DNA of 64,000 nucleotides from Streptomyces vinaceus (GTDB lineage Bacteria > Actinomycetota > Actinomycetes > Streptomycetales > Streptomycetaceae): assembly GCF_008704935.1 (NCBI RefSeq), contig NZ_CP023692.1, forward strand, positions 1,426,001 to 1,490,000, read 5' to 3'. Position 1 is the first letter of the stretch. Each line of letters begins with the position of its first letter. Shown here one piece after another: positions 39,477 to 49,731 of this stretch. Under the pieces are notes generated by a model. It did not search any database and was not told where the DNA came from. It worked only from the letters and a program-made list of their open reading frames with translations. A program made the translations under genes and the position numbers.

Positions 39477-41486
39477 CTACTCCCAGTCGTCCCAGGGCGG
39501 GTCGGTCTCGTCGAAGTCGAACGGCGGTTCCTCCTCGGCGTGCGGGGCCGGGGGCTCCGGCGCTGCCGCCCGGGACGGCTCCGGGGACGGCGGAGCCGGG
39601 GACGCCGCGGCAGCCGCGGCTCCGGTCCCGGCCAGCGCGGCCAGGATCCCCTCGGCGTACTTGGCCAGCTTCGCCTCGCCGACCCCGCTGATCGTGCCGA
39701 GCTCCTCGGCCGTGCCCGGCAGCCGGGTCGCGATCTCCCGCAGCGTCGCGTCGTGGAAGACCACGTACGCCGGGACGCCCTGCTCCTTCGCGGTCGCCCC
39801 CCGCCAGGCGCGCAGCGCCTCGAACACCGGCACGGCCTCCGCCGGCAGGTCGACCGGGACCCGCCCGGACTTGCCCGAACCCGAGCCGGAGCCGGAGGAC
39901 TTGCGGGCCGCGGGGGCCGGGGCCGCCTCCTTGCGCATCGGCACGCTGCGCCGTCCGCCGAGCACCTCGCCGCTGGCGTCCGTCAGCACCAGCGTCCCGT
40001 AGTCCCCTTCGACCGCCAGCAGCCCCGAGGCCAGCAGCTGCCGTACGACACCGCGCCACTCCGCGGTGCTCAGGTCCGTGCCGATCCCGAAGACCGACAG
40101 CGCGTCGTGGTCGAACTGGATGACCTTGGCCGTCTTCTTGCCCTGGAGGATGTCGATGATCTGGCCGGCGCCGAACTTCTGGCGCCGCTCCTTCGCCAGT
40201 CGCCACACCGTCGACATCAGCTTCTGCGCGGCGACCGTGCCGTCCCAGGACTCGGCCGGGGTCAGGCAGGTGTCGCAGTTGCCGCAGGGCCCGGCGGCGG
40301 CCTGCCCGAAGTACGCCAGCAGCCGCACCCGGCGGCACTCGACGGTCTCGCACAGCGCGAGCATCGCATCCAGGTGCGCGGCCAGCGAGCGGCGGTGCGT
40401 CTCGTCGCCTTCGGAGCCCTCGATCATCTTGCGCTGCTGCACCACGTCCTGGAGCCCGTACGCGAGCCAGGCCGTGGCCGGCTCCCCGTCACGCCCGGCG
40501 CGACCGGTCTCCTGGTAGTAGCCCTCGACCGACTTCGGCAGGTCCAGGTGTGCGACGAAGCGCACGTCCGGCTTGTCGATGCCCATGCCGAAGGCGATCG
40601 TGGCCACCACCACGACCCCGTCCTCCCGCAGGAAGCGCGCCTGGTTGGCCGCGCGGGTCCGGGAGTCCATGCCCGCGTGGTAGGCGACCGCGTCGATGCC
40701 GTGCTCCACCAGGAACGCGGCCGTCTTCTCCACCGAGGCCCGCGACAGGCAGTAGACGACTCCGGCGTCCCCGGCGTGCTCGGTGCGGATCAGCTCCAGC
40801 AGCTGCCGGGTCGGGTTGTTCTTCGGGGCGATCCGGTACTGGATGTTGGGCCGGTCGAAGCTGGCCACGAAGTGCCGGGCCTCGCCCTCCGCCAGGCCCA
40901 GCCGGGCCGCGATCTCGGCGTGCGTGGCCTCAGTGGCCGTCGCCGTCAGCGCGATCCGCGGCACCTTGGGCCAGCGCTCGTGCAGCATCGACAGCGCGAG
41001 GTAGTCGGGCCGGAAATCGTGGCCCCACTGGGCGACGCAGTGCGCCTCGTCGATCGCGAAGAGCGACACCGTGCCCCGGTCGAGCAGCCGCTGGGTGCCC
41101 TCGGTGCGCAGCCGCTCCGGGGCCAGGTACAGCAGGTCCAGCTCCCCCGCGAGGAAGGCCTGCTCGACGGCCTGGCGCTCGTACGGGTCCTGGGTCGAGT
41201 TGAGGAACCCGGCCCGCACCCCGAGGGCGGTCAGGGCGTCCACCTGGTCCTGCATGAGCGCGATCAGCGGCGAGATCACCACGCCCGTACCGGCTCTGAC
41301 CAGCGCCGGGATCTGGTAGCAGAGCGATTTGCCGCCGCCGGTGGGCATCAGGACCAGCGCGTCGCCGCCGCCGGCCACGTGCTCGATGATCTGCTGCTGC
41401 TCGCCGCGGAAGGAGTCGTACCCGAAGACGCGGTGCAGCACCTCAAGGGCATCGGGGGTCTCGGTGGGGGCGTCGACAAGGCTCAT
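39477..41486 (-). CDS. recQ: ATP-dependent DNA helicase RecQ
   Basis: A 669-residue 3'-5' superfamily 2 helicase for recombination and fork repair. Helicase motifs in order: [16 protein letters not shown] (Walker A), [31 protein letters not shown] (DEAH plus the RecQ aromatic-rich loop), [24 protein letters not shown] and [22 protein letters not shown]. The zinc-binding Cys set ([17 protein letters not shown]), winged-helix domain and an HRDC domain (about 545-620, [22 protein letters not shown]) follow. The last 60 residues are Ala/Pro-rich and end in a strongly acidic aromatic tail, [22 protein letters not shown] lies 6 nt before ATG 41486, suggesting a leaderless mRNA. No LexA box. Confidence 0.96.
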   Translation of the reverse strand: MSLVDAPTETPDALEVLHRVFGYDSFRGEQQQIIEHVAGGGDALVLMPTGGGKSLCYQIPALVRAGTGVVISPLIALMQDQVDALTALGVRAGFLNSTQDPYERQAVEQAFLAGELDLLYLAPERLRTEGTQRLLDRGTVSLFAIDEAHCVAQWGHDFRPDYLALSMLHERWPKVPRIALTATATEATHAEIAARLGLAEGEARHFVASFDRPNIQYRIAPKNNPTRQLLELIRTEHAGDAGVVYCLSRASVEKTAAFLVEHGIDAVAYHAGMDSRTRAANQARFLREDGVVVVATIAFGMGIDKPDVRFVAHLDLPKSVEGYYQETGRAGRDGEPATAWLAYGLQDVVQQRKMIEGSEGDETHRRSLAAHLDAMLALCETVECRRVRLLAYFGQAAAGPCGNCDTCLTPAESWDGTVAAQKLMSTVWRLAKERRQKFGAGQIIDILQGKKTAKVIQFDHDALSVFGIGTDLSTAEWRGVVRQLLASGLLAVEGDYGTLVLTDASGEVLGGRRSVPMRKEAAPAPAARKSSGSGSGSGKSGRVPVDLPAEAVPVFEALRAWRGATAKEQGVPAYVVFHDATLREIATRLPGTAEELGTISGVGEAKLAKYAEGILAALAGTGAAAAAASPAPPSPEPSRAAAPEPPAPHAEEEPPFDFDETDPPWDDWE

Positions 41487-41563
41487 CCCAGAAGCCTATC
41501 GACCCCCGCCGACACCCCCGCCCACATCCGCCGAATCCCGCCCCGACCCGCCCCCGCCCCGGG

Positions 41564-42076
41564 CTACCCCAGCGCCGCCTCGAAGACCGCGTACGCCTTC
41601 TCGTCGAAGAGCACGAACCGGACCTCCTCCACCGGGGCGGCCGCGGCCGCGCGGGCCGTTTCGACCGCGATGCGGGCGCCGTCGTCCATCGGCCAGCCGA
41701 AGATGCCGGTGGAGATCGCCGGGAAGGCGACCGTACGGGCCCCCAGCTCGGCCGCGACCCGCAGGGACTCGCGGTAGCAGGAGGCCAGCAGCTCCGACCG
41801 GTCCTCGTCCCGGGACCAGACCGGGCCCACCGTGTGGATCACCCAGCGCGCCGGGAGCTTGCCGGCCGTCGTGGCCACGGCCCGGCCCGTCGGCAGCCCC
41901 TTGCCGTACTGCGAGGCGCGCAGCGCCCGGCAGGCGTCCAGGATCTCGGGGCCGCCGCGCCGGTGGATGGCGCCGTCCACTCCGCCACCGCCGAGCAGCG
42001 AGGAGTTCGCCGCGTTGACGACCGCGTCCGCGTGCTCGGCCGTGATGTCGCCGTGGACGAGGGTGATGCGCACCAT
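41564..42076 (-). CDS. Macrodomain protein, O-acetyl-ADP-ribose deacetylase type
   Basis: A 170-residue single macrodomain of the YmdB/MacroD class, which hydrolyses O-acetyl-ADP-ribose or removes ADP-ribose from acidic residues. The ADP-ribose pocket motifs are there: LVHGDITAEHADAVVNAANSS, LLGGGGVDGAIHRRGG (the catalytic loop) and FPAISTGIFGWP. The start overlaps the stop of the FAD enzyme gene (ATGA), so it is translated from that mRNA. Why the two are coupled is not clear. Confidence 0.93.
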   Translation of the reverse strand: MVRITLVHGDITAEHADAVVNAANSSLLGGGGVDGAIHRRGGPEILDACRALRASQYGKGLPTGRAVATTAGKLPARWVIHTVGPVWSRDEDRSELLASCYRESLRVAAELGARTVAFPAISTGIFGWPMDDGARIAVETARAAAAAPVEEVRFVLFDEKAYAVFEAALG

Positions 42077-43497
42077 CAGGAGGAGACCTTTCTCAGATGG
42101 CGCCAGACGGCCTTGGCCGCGTTGTGCCCGGACATGCCGTGCACGCCGGGGCCGGGCGGGGTGGCGGACGAGCACAGGAACACGGCCGGGTGGGCGGTCG
42201 AGTACGGGAACAGGGACAGCTTGGGGCGCAGCAGCAGCTGGAGCCCGGAGGCCGCGCCGCAGGCGATGTCGCCGCCGACGTAGTTGGGGTTGCGGGCGGC
42301 CAGCTCCGGCGGTCCGGCGGTGGCACGGGCCAGCACCAGGTCGCGGAAGCCCGGGGCGAAGCGCTCGATCTGCCGCTCGACGGCGTCGGTGAGGCTGCCG
42401 CCCCAGCCCGCGGGGACGTGCCCGTACGCCCAGAACACGTGCTTGCCCTCGGGCGCCCGCCCGGGGTCCACGAGACTGGGCTGGGCGGTGATCAGGAAGG
42501 GATTGCGGGGGGCCCGCCCGCCGGTGGCCAGCTGGAGGGCGGCGTCGATGTCGCGGGCGCGCGGGCCGATCTGTACGGTTCCGGCCCGGCGCGGGGCCTC
42601 GGCGGTCCAGGGCACGGGGCCGGACAGGGCGTAGTCGACCTTGAAGGCGGCGGCGCCGTAGCGGTAGCCGTCGTAGGCGCGCCCCAGCCGGGCGATCCGG
42701 GCCAGCGCGGTCGGCGAGGTGTCGAAGACGTACGCCCTCGCCGGCGGCAGGTCGTCGAGGCGTTTGACCTCGAAGCCGGTGTGGACCGCGCCGCCGAGGT
42801 CGCGCAGGTACCCGGCGAGGGCGTCGGAGATGGACTGCGAGCCGCCGCGCGGCATGGGCCAGCCGCCCGCGTGCGCGGCGAGGGCGAAGACCAGGCCCAC
42901 GGCGCTCGTCCCGATGCCGCCCAGCGGGGCCATGACGTGCGCGACGAGCCCGGCGAACAGGGCCCGCGCCCGCTCCTCGTGGAAGCGGTTCAGCAGCCAG
43001 GTGGAGGGCGGCAGGCCGGTGAGCCCGAAGCGGGCCAGGGTGAGGGGGTCCCGGGGCAGGGCGGTCGACGGCAGGGACATGAAGTCCCGTACCAGGGTGT
43101 CCCATCTGCCGAGGAAGGGCTGCACCAGCCTCCGGTAGGTGCCCGCGTCGCGCGGGCCGAGGGAGGCCGCCGTCTCGGAGACGGAGCGGGAGAGCACGGC
43201 GGCGGTGCCGTCGTCGAAGGGGTGCGCCATGGGCAGCGGGGGGTGCAGCCACTCCAGCCCGTACCGCTTCAGCGGCATGGTGGAGAACACCGGGGAGCCG
43301 ATGCCGAGCGGGTGCACGGCCGAGCAGGGGTCGTGCCGGAAGCCCGGGAGGGTGAGTTCCTCCGTGCGGGCCCCGCCCCCGACCGTCTCAGCGGCCTCGA
43401 AGACGGCCACCGAGAAGCCGCGCCGGGCCAGCTCGACGGCGGCCGTCAGCCCGTTGGGCCCCGCCCCCACCACGACCGCATCGAGAATCGACGGCAC
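42076..43497 (-). CDS. FAD-dependent oxidoreductase of the phytoene desaturase family
   Basis: A 473-residue flavoprotein. The N-terminal dinucleotide-binding fold is clear ([21 protein letters not shown], then [15 protein letters not shown]), and the C-terminal FAD motif reads [18 protein letters not shown]. It belongs to the broad NAD(P)/FAD phytoene-desaturase/retinol-saturase-like group; no carotenoid genes are nearby, so the substrate is open. GTG 43497 with AAGGAG 7 nt upstream. Translationally coupled to the macrodomain gene. Confidence 0.88.
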   Translation of the reverse strand: MPSILDAVVVGAGPNGLTAAVELARRGFSVAVFEAAETVGGGARTEELTLPGFRHDPCSAVHPLGIGSPVFSTMPLKRYGLEWLHPPLPMAHPFDDGTAAVLSRSVSETAASLGPRDAGTYRRLVQPFLGRWDTLVRDFMSLPSTALPRDPLTLARFGLTGLPPSTWLLNRFHEERARALFAGLVAHVMAPLGGIGTSAVGLVFALAAHAGGWPMPRGGSQSISDALAGYLRDLGGAVHTGFEVKRLDDLPPARAYVFDTSPTALARIARLGRAYDGYRYGAAAFKVDYALSGPVPWTAEAPRRAGTVQIGPRARDIDAALQLATGGRAPRNPFLITAQPSLVDPGRAPEGKHVFWAYGHVPAGWGGSLTDAVERQIERFAPGFRDLVLARATAGPPELAARNPNYVGGDIACGAASGLQLLLRPKLSLFPYSTAHPAVFLCSSATPPGPGVHGMSGHNAAKAVWRHLRKVSS

Positions 43498-43573
43498 CTT
43501 GAGACTCCTTCGTCCGGCGGCGGCTGCGCTCCCAGGATATTCGGCCCGTCCAGAGCGGCCCGCGCCCGCGGTC

Positions 43574-44398
43574 CTACGCGCCGCGCAGCAGCGCGCGGAT
43601 CCGCAGGGCCGTGGCCTCGTCGCGCCCCACCGCGAACGGCAGCGCGTTGTCCCGGTCCACCCGGAAGGGGACCCCTGCGACGGTGCTCTGCGCGCCGCCC
43701 GCCTCGGCTACCAGCAGCAGTCCGGCCGCGTGGTCCCACGCGGAGGGCCAGGTGAAGGCCAGGCCGTCCATCTCCCCGCGGGCCACCTTCAGGTACTCCA
43801 GGCCCGCCGAGCCGCAGGGCCGCGCCGCGATCCCGGGGACGTCGAGCCGCGCCAGGAGCGCCTTGTCCTCGTCGGAGGTGTAGAGCGGGTGGGCCATGGC
43901 GATCCGCAGGTCGGCGCCCGGCTCCGGCGAACCGCTGTGGATCCGCTCGCCGTTGACGTACGCGCCCTGCCCGCGCACGGCGGTGGCCAGCTCCTCCAGC
44001 GCCGGGGCGAAGGTCCAGGAGGCGAGGATCTCGCCGCGGTGGGCCAGTGCGACCAGGGTGCAGAAGGCCGCGTCGCCGGCGACGAACTGCCGGGTGCCGT
44101 CGACCGGGTCCACGATCCAGACCGGCGCGTCGGCGCGCAGCGCCCCGTACACGGTCGGGTCGGCGTGGACGGCCTCCTCGCCGACGACGGCGGAGCCGGG
44201 CAGCAGGCGGGTCAGGGAGGCCGTGAGGTGCTCCTCGGCCTTGCGGTCGGCGACCGTCACCAGGTCGTGCGGGCCGTTCTTCTGGTCCACCTCGTGGTCG
44301 GCGAGCTGGCGGAATCTCGGCATGATCTCGACCGCCGCCGCCTTGCGTATGGCTTCTTCCACTGCGGACAGGTCTTGGGCCAGGAACTCTTCGATCAT
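43574..44398 (-). CDS. Inositol monophosphatase family enzyme
   Basis: A 274-residue Mg2+/Li+-sensitive sugar phosphatase (IMPase/FBPase/CysQ group). Metal motifs: GEEAVHAD (Glu), [13 protein letters not shown] (DPVDGT, the family signature), and [19 protein letters not shown] (C-terminal WDxAAG). Possible substrates: inositol phosphate, histidinol phosphate or PAP. ATG 44398 has GGAGG unusually close (1 nt). Followed upstream by the NCS1 transporter stop 43 bp away, probably not in that operon. Confidence 0.92.
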   Translation of the reverse strand: MIEEFLAQDLSAVEEAIRKAAAVEIMPRFRQLADHEVDQKNGPHDLVTVADRKAEEHLTASLTRLLPGSAVVGEEAVHADPTVYGALRADAPVWIVDPVDGTRQFVAGDAAFCTLVALAHRGEILASWTFAPALEELATAVRGQGAYVNGERIHSGSPEPGADLRIAMAHPLYTSDEDKALLARLDVPGIAARPCGSAGLEYLKVARGEMDGLAFTWPSAWDHAAGLLLVAEAGGAQSTVAGVPFRVDRDNALPFAVGRDEATALRIRALLRGA

Positions 44399-44440
44399 GC
44401 CTCCATCACATCACGCCGGGCTGACAAACCCCACCGGTCG

Positions 44441-45973
44441 TCATGTCCGTCCGCCGTACTCGCGGTGGCCTCCCGGTGAACCGGTGCGCGCCCCGCCCAT
44501 GAGCACCGTGTAGAGCAGCGTGGACGTGGCCAGGCCCACCGCCCAGCCGTAGTCGGCGAGCGGCTTCAGGAGGGGGATCAGGCCCTCCTCGGGGAAGGGG
44601 CCCTTGCCGGGGGCCGAGTGCGAGCCGCCGACGGCCAGCACCCCGCCGACCGCGAAGGCCGCCAGCGCCCGTACGTTCCAGCCGCCCGCGTACCAGTACG
44701 GGCCGCCCTCCCGGTACAGGTCGGGCAGGGAGAGCCGGGTGCGCCGCACGATCCAGTAGTCCGCGATGAGGATGCCCGCGACCGTGCCGAGCAGCCCGCC
44801 GACGAGGCCGAGCCAGGTGAAGATGTAGAGCTCGGGGGTGGAGGTCAGCTTCCACGGCATGATCAGTACGCCGACGACCCCCGTGATCAGGGCGCCGCGA
44901 CGGAAGTCGATCAGGCGTGGCGCCAGGTTGGACAGGTCGTACGCCGGGGAGACGACGTTGGCCGCGATGTTCACCGAGATCGTCGCGATCAGTACGGTGA
45001 CCAGGGCGAAGAGCAGTCCGAAGACGCTGTCGGTCTTGGCGACGAGCTCCACCGGGTCCCAGATCGCGACCCCGTACACCGCTTCCGAGCCGGAGGTGAC
45101 GAACACCGACAGCAGCGCGAAGAGGGTCATCGTCGTCGGCAGTCCGAGGGTCTGGCCGAGGATCTGGGAGCGCTGCCCGGCGCCGAAGCGGGTGAAGTCG
45201 GGGATGTTGAGCGAGAGGGTGGACCAGAAGGCGATCATCCCCATGAGGGCGGGGAAGAAGACCGGCCAGAACTCCGCGCCCCAGCCGAGCCGGGAGGGCT
45301 GGTCGAGCAGTTCGCCGAAGCCGCCCGCCTTCACCCCGATCCACACGAGCAGGGCCAGCGCGCCGACGATGACGAAGGGCGCGGCCCAGTTCTCGAACCG
45401 CCGCAGGGCTTCCATCCCCCGGTAGATGATGGCGAGTTCGAGGACCCAGAAGAGGGCGAAGCACAGCCACAGCGGCCACGGCTCGCCGCCGATCTCCGCG
45501 GCGCCCTCCCAGCCGCCGAAGATCTTGCCGAGGAGCACGTAGATACCGGATCCGCCGATCCAGGTCTGGATCCCGAACCAGGCGCAGGCCACGGCCGCCC
45601 GGATCACTGCGGCCAGATTGGCCCCGCGCACCCCGAAGGAGGCCCGGGCCAGCACGGGGAACGGGATCCCGTACTTGGGGCCGGCGTGCCCGGTGAGCAG
45701 CATCGGCCCCAGCACGATGACGTTGGCGAGCGCGATGGTGAAGACGGCCTGCTTCCAGTCCATCCCCAGGGCCACCAGCCCGGAGGCGAGGAGCCAGGAG
45801 GGGATGTTGTGCGCCATGCCGACCCACAGGGCCGTGAAGTTGTACGTGGTCCAGCGCCGGTCGGCGACGGGCACGGGCAGCAGGTCGGGGTTGGCGAAGC
45901 GGTCGTCGGAGGGGACCTCACCGGGGGCGAGCTCGACACGGTCCCCGGTTTCGGCGGTCGGGTGATCCGGCAT
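44441..45973 (-). CDS. NCS1 family nucleobase/hydantoin cation symporter
   Basis: A 510-residue, twelve-helix transporter of the NCS1 family (Mhp1, CodB, PucI), importing hydantoins, uracil, cytosine or allantoin with Na+ or H+. Family blocks: NPDLLPVPVADRRWTTYNF at the start, WVGMAHNIPSWLLASGL in TM1, GIPFPVLARASFGVRGAN in TM3 and IADYWIVRRTRLSLPDLYR near the end. Being last in the pyrimidine operon, it most likely imports uracil/thymine or their dihydro or hydantoin analogues. It starts 34 bp after the F420 enzyme stop. Confidence 0.93.
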   Translation of the reverse strand: MPDHPTAETGDRVELAPGEVPSDDRFANPDLLPVPVADRRWTTYNFTALWVGMAHNIPSWLLASGLVALGMDWKQAVFTIALANVIVLGPMLLTGHAGPKYGIPFPVLARASFGVRGANLAAVIRAAVACAWFGIQTWIGGSGIYVLLGKIFGGWEGAAEIGGEPWPLWLCFALFWVLELAIIYRGMEALRRFENWAAPFVIVGALALLVWIGVKAGGFGELLDQPSRLGWGAEFWPVFFPALMGMIAFWSTLSLNIPDFTRFGAGQRSQILGQTLGLPTTMTLFALLSVFVTSGSEAVYGVAIWDPVELVAKTDSVFGLLFALVTVLIATISVNIAANVVSPAYDLSNLAPRLIDFRRGALITGVVGVLIMPWKLTSTPELYIFTWLGLVGGLLGTVAGILIADYWIVRRTRLSLPDLYREGGPYWYAGGWNVRALAAFAVGGVLAVGGSHSAPGKGPFPEEGLIPLLKPLADYGWAVGLATSTLLYTVLMGGARTGSPGGHREYGGRT

Positions 45974-46007
45974 GGGCGCACGCCCCTTCGGGTCGGACGG
46001 TATGGGG

Positions 46008-47009
46008 TCAGGCTCTGAGCGCCGGGATCACGTGCTGCCCGTACGCGTCGATGGTGGCCTCCTGGGCGTCGTGCATGTCGTACACGGCGAACTGGTCGAC
46101 GCCCAGGTCGCGCAGGGTCCGCAGCTTCTCGATGTGGGCCTCGGGCGGGCCGAGCAGGCAGAAGCGGTCCACGATCTCGTCGGGCACGAAGTCGGCGGAC
46201 GGGTTCCCGGCGCGGCCGTGGTGGCTGTAGTCGTAGCCCTCGCGGGCCTTGATGTACTCGGTGAGGGCGTCGGGCACCATGCCGGAGTGCTCGCCGTAGC
46301 GGCCGACGAGGTCGGCGACGTGGTTGCCGACCATCCCGCCGAACCAGCGGCACTGGTCGCGGGCGTGGGCCAGGTCCTCGCCCACGTACGCCGGCGCCGC
46401 GACGCAGATGGTGAGCGCGTCCGGGTCGCGCCCGGCCCGTTCGGCGGCCTGCCGGACCGAGCCGACCATCCACTCGGTGAGGTAGGGGTCGGCGAGCTGG
46501 AGGATGAACCCGTCCGCCTTCTCCCCGGCCAGGGCCAGCGCCTTGGGCCCGTAGGCGGCCATCCAGACGGGGAGCTTCCCGCCCCGGACCCACGGGATCC
46601 GCAGCGCGTTGCCGTCGACCTCGGCCTCCCGGCCTTCGGCGAGGTCGCGGATGACGTCGATGGCCTCGCCGAGGCGGGCCAGGGTGTTGGGCTTGCGTCC
46701 GGCGACCCGCATCGCCGAGTCGCCGCGGCCGATCCCGCAGACCGTGCGGTTGCCGTACATGTCGTTGAGGGTGGCGAAGGTGGAGGCGGTGACCTCCCAG
46801 GTGCGGGTGCCGGGGTTGGTGACCATCGGGCCGATGTGCAGCTTCTGCGTGTTGGCGAGGATCTGGCTGTAGATGACGAAGGGTTCCTGCCACAGGACCG
46901 CCGAGTCGAAGGTCCAGCCGTACCGGAAGCCGTTGCGCTCGGCGCGCTTCATGAGGCTGACGACGCGGGAGGCGGGCGGGTCCGTCTGGAGGACGAGGCC
47001 GAAGTCCAT
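46008..47009 (-). CDS. LLM-class F420-dependent oxidoreductase (TIGR03842-like)
   Basis: A 333-residue luciferase-fold oxidoreductase of the F420-binding type. Typical segments are FGLVLQTDPPASRVVSLMKRAE, GPMVTNPGTRTWEVTAS, FATLNDMYGNRTVCGIGRGD and LPVWMAAYGPKALALAGEKADG (cofactor phosphate loop). ATG 47009 has AAGGAG 5 nt upstream; GTG 47012 adjoins it. It lies between dihydropyrimidinase (9 bp) and the NCS1 transporter, clearly in their operon. The pyrimidine pathway needs a reductase making dihydrouracil and no PydA/DPYD gene is present, so F420H2-dependent reduction of the uracil or thymine ring is a reasonable hypothesis, not a known fact. Confidence 0.9.
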   Translation of the reverse strand: MDFGLVLQTDPPASRVVSLMKRAERNGFRYGWTFDSAVLWQEPFVIYSQILANTQKLHIGPMVTNPGTRTWEVTASTFATLNDMYGNRTVCGIGRGDSAMRVAGRKPNTLARLGEAIDVIRDLAEGREAEVDGNALRIPWVRGGKLPVWMAAYGPKALALAGEKADGFILQLADPYLTEWMVGSVRQAAERAGRDPDALTICVAAPAYVGEDLAHARDQCRWFGGMVGNHVADLVGRYGEHSGMVPDALTEYIKAREGYDYSHHGRAGNPSADFVPDEIVDRFCLLGPPEAHIEKLRTLRDLGVDQFAVYDMHDAQEATIDAYGQHVIPALRA

Positions 47010-47018
47010 CACGGCTCC

Positions 47019-48419
47019 TTAGAGGTACTGGCAGGTGGAGCGGGGGACGAAGACCCCGTGGCCGGCCCGGCCCGTGTACTCGCGCCGGTCGATGACGAGT
47101 TCGCCGCGGGAGAGCACGGTGTCGACGCGTCCGGTGATCCGCTTGCCCTCGTACGCCGAGTAGTCCACGTTCATGTGGTGCGTCTCGGCGGAGATGACCT
47201 GCTCGGCGTGCGGATCGTAGAGGACGATGTCGGCGTCGGAACCCGGCGCGATGGTGCCCTTCTGCGGGTAGAGGCCGAACATCCGGGCCGGGCTCGCGCA
47301 GGCGATCTCGATCCAGCGGCGGCGGCTGATGTGCCCGTCCAGGACGGCCTGGTGGAGGAGGTCCATCCGGTTCTCCACCCCCGGCAGCCCGTTCGGGATC
47401 TTGGAGAAGTCCCCGCGGCCGAGCTCCTTCTGGCCTCGGAAGCAGAACGGGCAGTGGTCGGTGGAGACGACCTGGAGGTCGTTGGTCCGCAGGCCCCGCC
47501 AGAGCGCGGCCTGGTGCTCCTTGGGCCGCAGCGGGGTGGAGCAGACGTACTTGGCGCCCTGGAAATCGGGCTCTTCGAGGTTGTCGGTGGACAGGAACAG
47601 GTACTGCGGGCAGGTCTCGCCGAACACCGGCAGGCCCTTGTCCCGGGCGGCGGCCAGCTCGGCCACCGCCTCCTCGGCCGAGACGTGGACCACGTACAGC
47701 GGGGAGCCGGCGACGCGCGCGAGCTGGATCGCCCGGTGCGTGGCCTCGGCTTCGAGGAGGACCTTGCGGACCTCGCCGTGGTGGCGGGGGTCGGTCTCGC
47801 CGCGGGCCAGGGCCTGTTCGACGAGGACGTCGATCGCGATGCCGTTCTCGGCGTGCATCATGATCAGTCCGCCGTTGCCGGAGGCACGCTGCATGGCGCG
47901 CAGGATCTGCCCGTCGTCGCTGTAGAAGACCCCGGGGTAGGCCATGAACAGCTTGAAGGAGGTGACGCCCTCCCCCACCAGGTGGTCCATCTCCTTCAGG
48001 GTCCCCTCGTTGACGTCCGAGAGGATCATGTGGAAGGCGTAGTCGACGGAACACTTGCCGTCGGCCTTGTCGTACCAGGTGTCGAGTCCCTGGCGCAGGG
48101 CCTGGCCCATGCTCTGCACGGCGAAGTCGACGATGGTGGTGGTGCCGCCCCAGGCGGCGGCCCGGGTGCCGGTCTCGAAGGTGTCGGAGGCGGCGGTCCC
48201 GCCGAAGGGCAGTTCCATGTGGGTGTGGGCGTCGACCCCGCCGGGGATGACGTACTTCCCGCTCGCGTCGATGGTGCGGTCGGCCGTCCAGGCTTCGGCG
48301 GCCGCCGAGCCGTGGGCCGCGAGGGCGGCGACGCGGCCGTCCTCGATGAGGACGTCTGCGTGGAGTTCGTCGGCGGCCGTGATGACGAGGCCGCCGCGGA
48401 TGAGGGTGCGGATGGACAT
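47019..48419 (-). CDS. Dihydropyrimidinase / hydantoinase
   Basis: A 466-residue cyclic amidohydrolase opening dihydrouracil, dihydrothymine or hydantoins to N-carbamoyl amino acids. The dinuclear zinc site is complete: DAHTHMELPFGG (HxH), SFKLFMAYPG (carbamylated Lys), MMHAENG, YVVHVSAEEA and VSTDHCPFCFRGQK (metal Asp). The motif Tyr in the substrate loop and the GVENRMDLLH stretch are those of true dihydropyrimidinases. It is followed by the F420 enzyme and preceded 16 bp upstream by the aminotransferase. Confidence 0.94.
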   Translation of the reverse strand: MSIRTLIRGGLVITAADELHADVLIEDGRVAALAAHGSAAAEAWTADRTIDASGKYVIPGGVDAHTHMELPFGGTAASDTFETGTRAAAWGGTTTIVDFAVQSMGQALRQGLDTWYDKADGKCSVDYAFHMILSDVNEGTLKEMDHLVGEGVTSFKLFMAYPGVFYSDDGQILRAMQRASGNGGLIMMHAENGIAIDVLVEQALARGETDPRHHGEVRKVLLEAEATHRAIQLARVAGSPLYVVHVSAEEAVAELAAARDKGLPVFGETCPQYLFLSTDNLEEPDFQGAKYVCSTPLRPKEHQAALWRGLRTNDLQVVSTDHCPFCFRGQKELGRGDFSKIPNGLPGVENRMDLLHQAVLDGHISRRRWIEIACASPARMFGLYPQKGTIAPGSDADIVLYDPHAEQVISAETHHMNVDYSAYEGKRITGRVDTVLSRGELVIDRREYTGRAGHGVFVPRSTCQYL

Positions 48420-48435
48420 GTGCGGCGCCTCCCGG

Positions 48436-49731
48436 TCACACGATGCTGTGCAGGGCCCGTTCGAGGATCTCGGCGCCCTCTTCCGCCTCGGCGACGGTGA
48501 GGGAGAGCGGCGGCGCGATGCGCAGCACGCTGGTGTTGTACCCGCCGCCCTTGCCGAGCAGCAGGCCGCCTTCGCGGGCGGCCTCCAGTACGGCCGCCGC
48601 CGCCTCCGGGTCGGCCTCGTCGGTGCCGGGCCTCGTCAGCTCCAGCCCGGCCATCAGGCCCCGGCCGCGGACCTCCCGTACGGCGGGCACGGTCGCGGAG
48701 ATGGCGCGCAGACGCTCCAGGAGCAGGCCGCCGACGCGGCGGGCGTTGCCCTGGAGGTCGTGCTCCAGCAGGTACGCGAGGTTGGCGACGCCGGCCGCCA
48801 TGGTGACCGGGGAACCGCCGAAGGTGGAGATGGAGTTGGTGTCGATGCAGTTCATCACCTCGGCGCGGGCGACGACCCCGCCGATGGACATGCCGTTGCC
48901 GATGCCCTTGGCGAAGGTGAGGATGTCCGGCGGGCCGCTCTGCCCGTGGGCCTGCCAGCCCCAGAAGTGGTCGCCGGTACGGCCCCAGCCGGTCTGCACC
49001 TCGTCGCTGATCCAGAGGATGCCGTGGCGGTCGAGCACCTCGCGGAAGGCCCCGTACAGCCCGTCGGGCGGCGCGGTGAACCCGCCGACGCCCTGGACGG
49101 GTTCGGCGATGAGGGCGGCGACCCCGCCGCGGGCCTGGCCGAGCACGTCTTCGAGGTCGGCGACGGCGGCCGCGGTGAACGCGGAGTCGTCGAGGTGCGC
49201 GAAGGGGCCGCGGGTGCGGACCGCGCCGTGGACGTAGTACGTCTGCAGCGGCGAGAGGCTGGTCGGGGACCAGCCGCGGTTCCCGGTGATGGAGACGGTC
49301 GAGAAGGACCGGCCGTGGTAGCTGTTGCGCATCGCCAGGATCTGGTTGGAGCGGCGGTACGCGGTCGCCAGCAGGAGGGCGGTGTCGTTGGCCTCGGTGC
49401 CGGAGGTGGTGAAGAAGACCCGCGCCTCGGGGATGCCGGAGAGGGCGGCGACCCGCTCGGCCAGCTCGATCATCGGGCGGTTGAGGTACAGGGTGGAGGA
49501 GTGGATGAGCCGGCCGGCCTGCTCGGCGACGGCCTTGGTGACCTCGGGCAGCGCGTGGGCGGTCATCGTGGTGAGGATGCCGCCGAAGAAGTCGAGGTAG
49601 CGGTTGCCGTCTGCGTCCCAGACGTGGCGGCCCTCGCCGTGCGTGAGCTCGATGGGGCGGTCGTAGTAGAGCGCGAGCCAGTCGGGCAGTACGGCCTGGT
49701 GGCGGCTGTGCAGGGGGATCGGGTTGGTCAC
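48436..49731 (-). CDS. Class III pyridoxal-phosphate aminotransferase (beta-alanine/omega-amino acid type)
   Basis: A 431-residue PLP-dependent aminotransferase. Signature parts: FFTTSGTEANDTALLLA, the PLP region ILWISDEVQTGWGRTGDHFW and ILTFAKGIGNGMSIGGVV with the Schiff-base Lys, and STFGGSPVTMAAG. In this operon it probably takes the amino group from beta-alanine or beta-aminoisobutyrate, giving malonate (or methylmalonate) semialdehyde. The real start is GTG 49731, overlapping the upstream stop by 4 bp (GTGA); sequence further upstream is the other gene. Confidence 0.93.
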   Translation of the reverse strand: MTNPIPLHSRHQAVLPDWLALYYDRPIELTHGEGRHVWDADGNRYLDFFGGILTTMTAHALPEVTKAVAEQAGRLIHSSTLYLNRPMIELAERVAALSGIPEARVFFTTSGTEANDTALLLATAYRRSNQILAMRNSYHGRSFSTVSITGNRGWSPTSLSPLQTYYVHGAVRTRGPFAHLDDSAFTAAAVADLEDVLGQARGGVAALIAEPVQGVGGFTAPPDGLYGAFREVLDRHGILWISDEVQTGWGRTGDHFWGWQAHGQSGPPDILTFAKGIGNGMSIGGVVARAEVMNCIDTNSISTFGGSPVTMAAGVANLAYLLEHDLQGNARRVGGLLLERLRAISATVPAVREVRGRGLMAGLELTRPGTDEADPEAAAAVLEAAREGGLLLGKGGGYNTSVLRIAPPLSLTVAEAEEGAEILERALHSIV

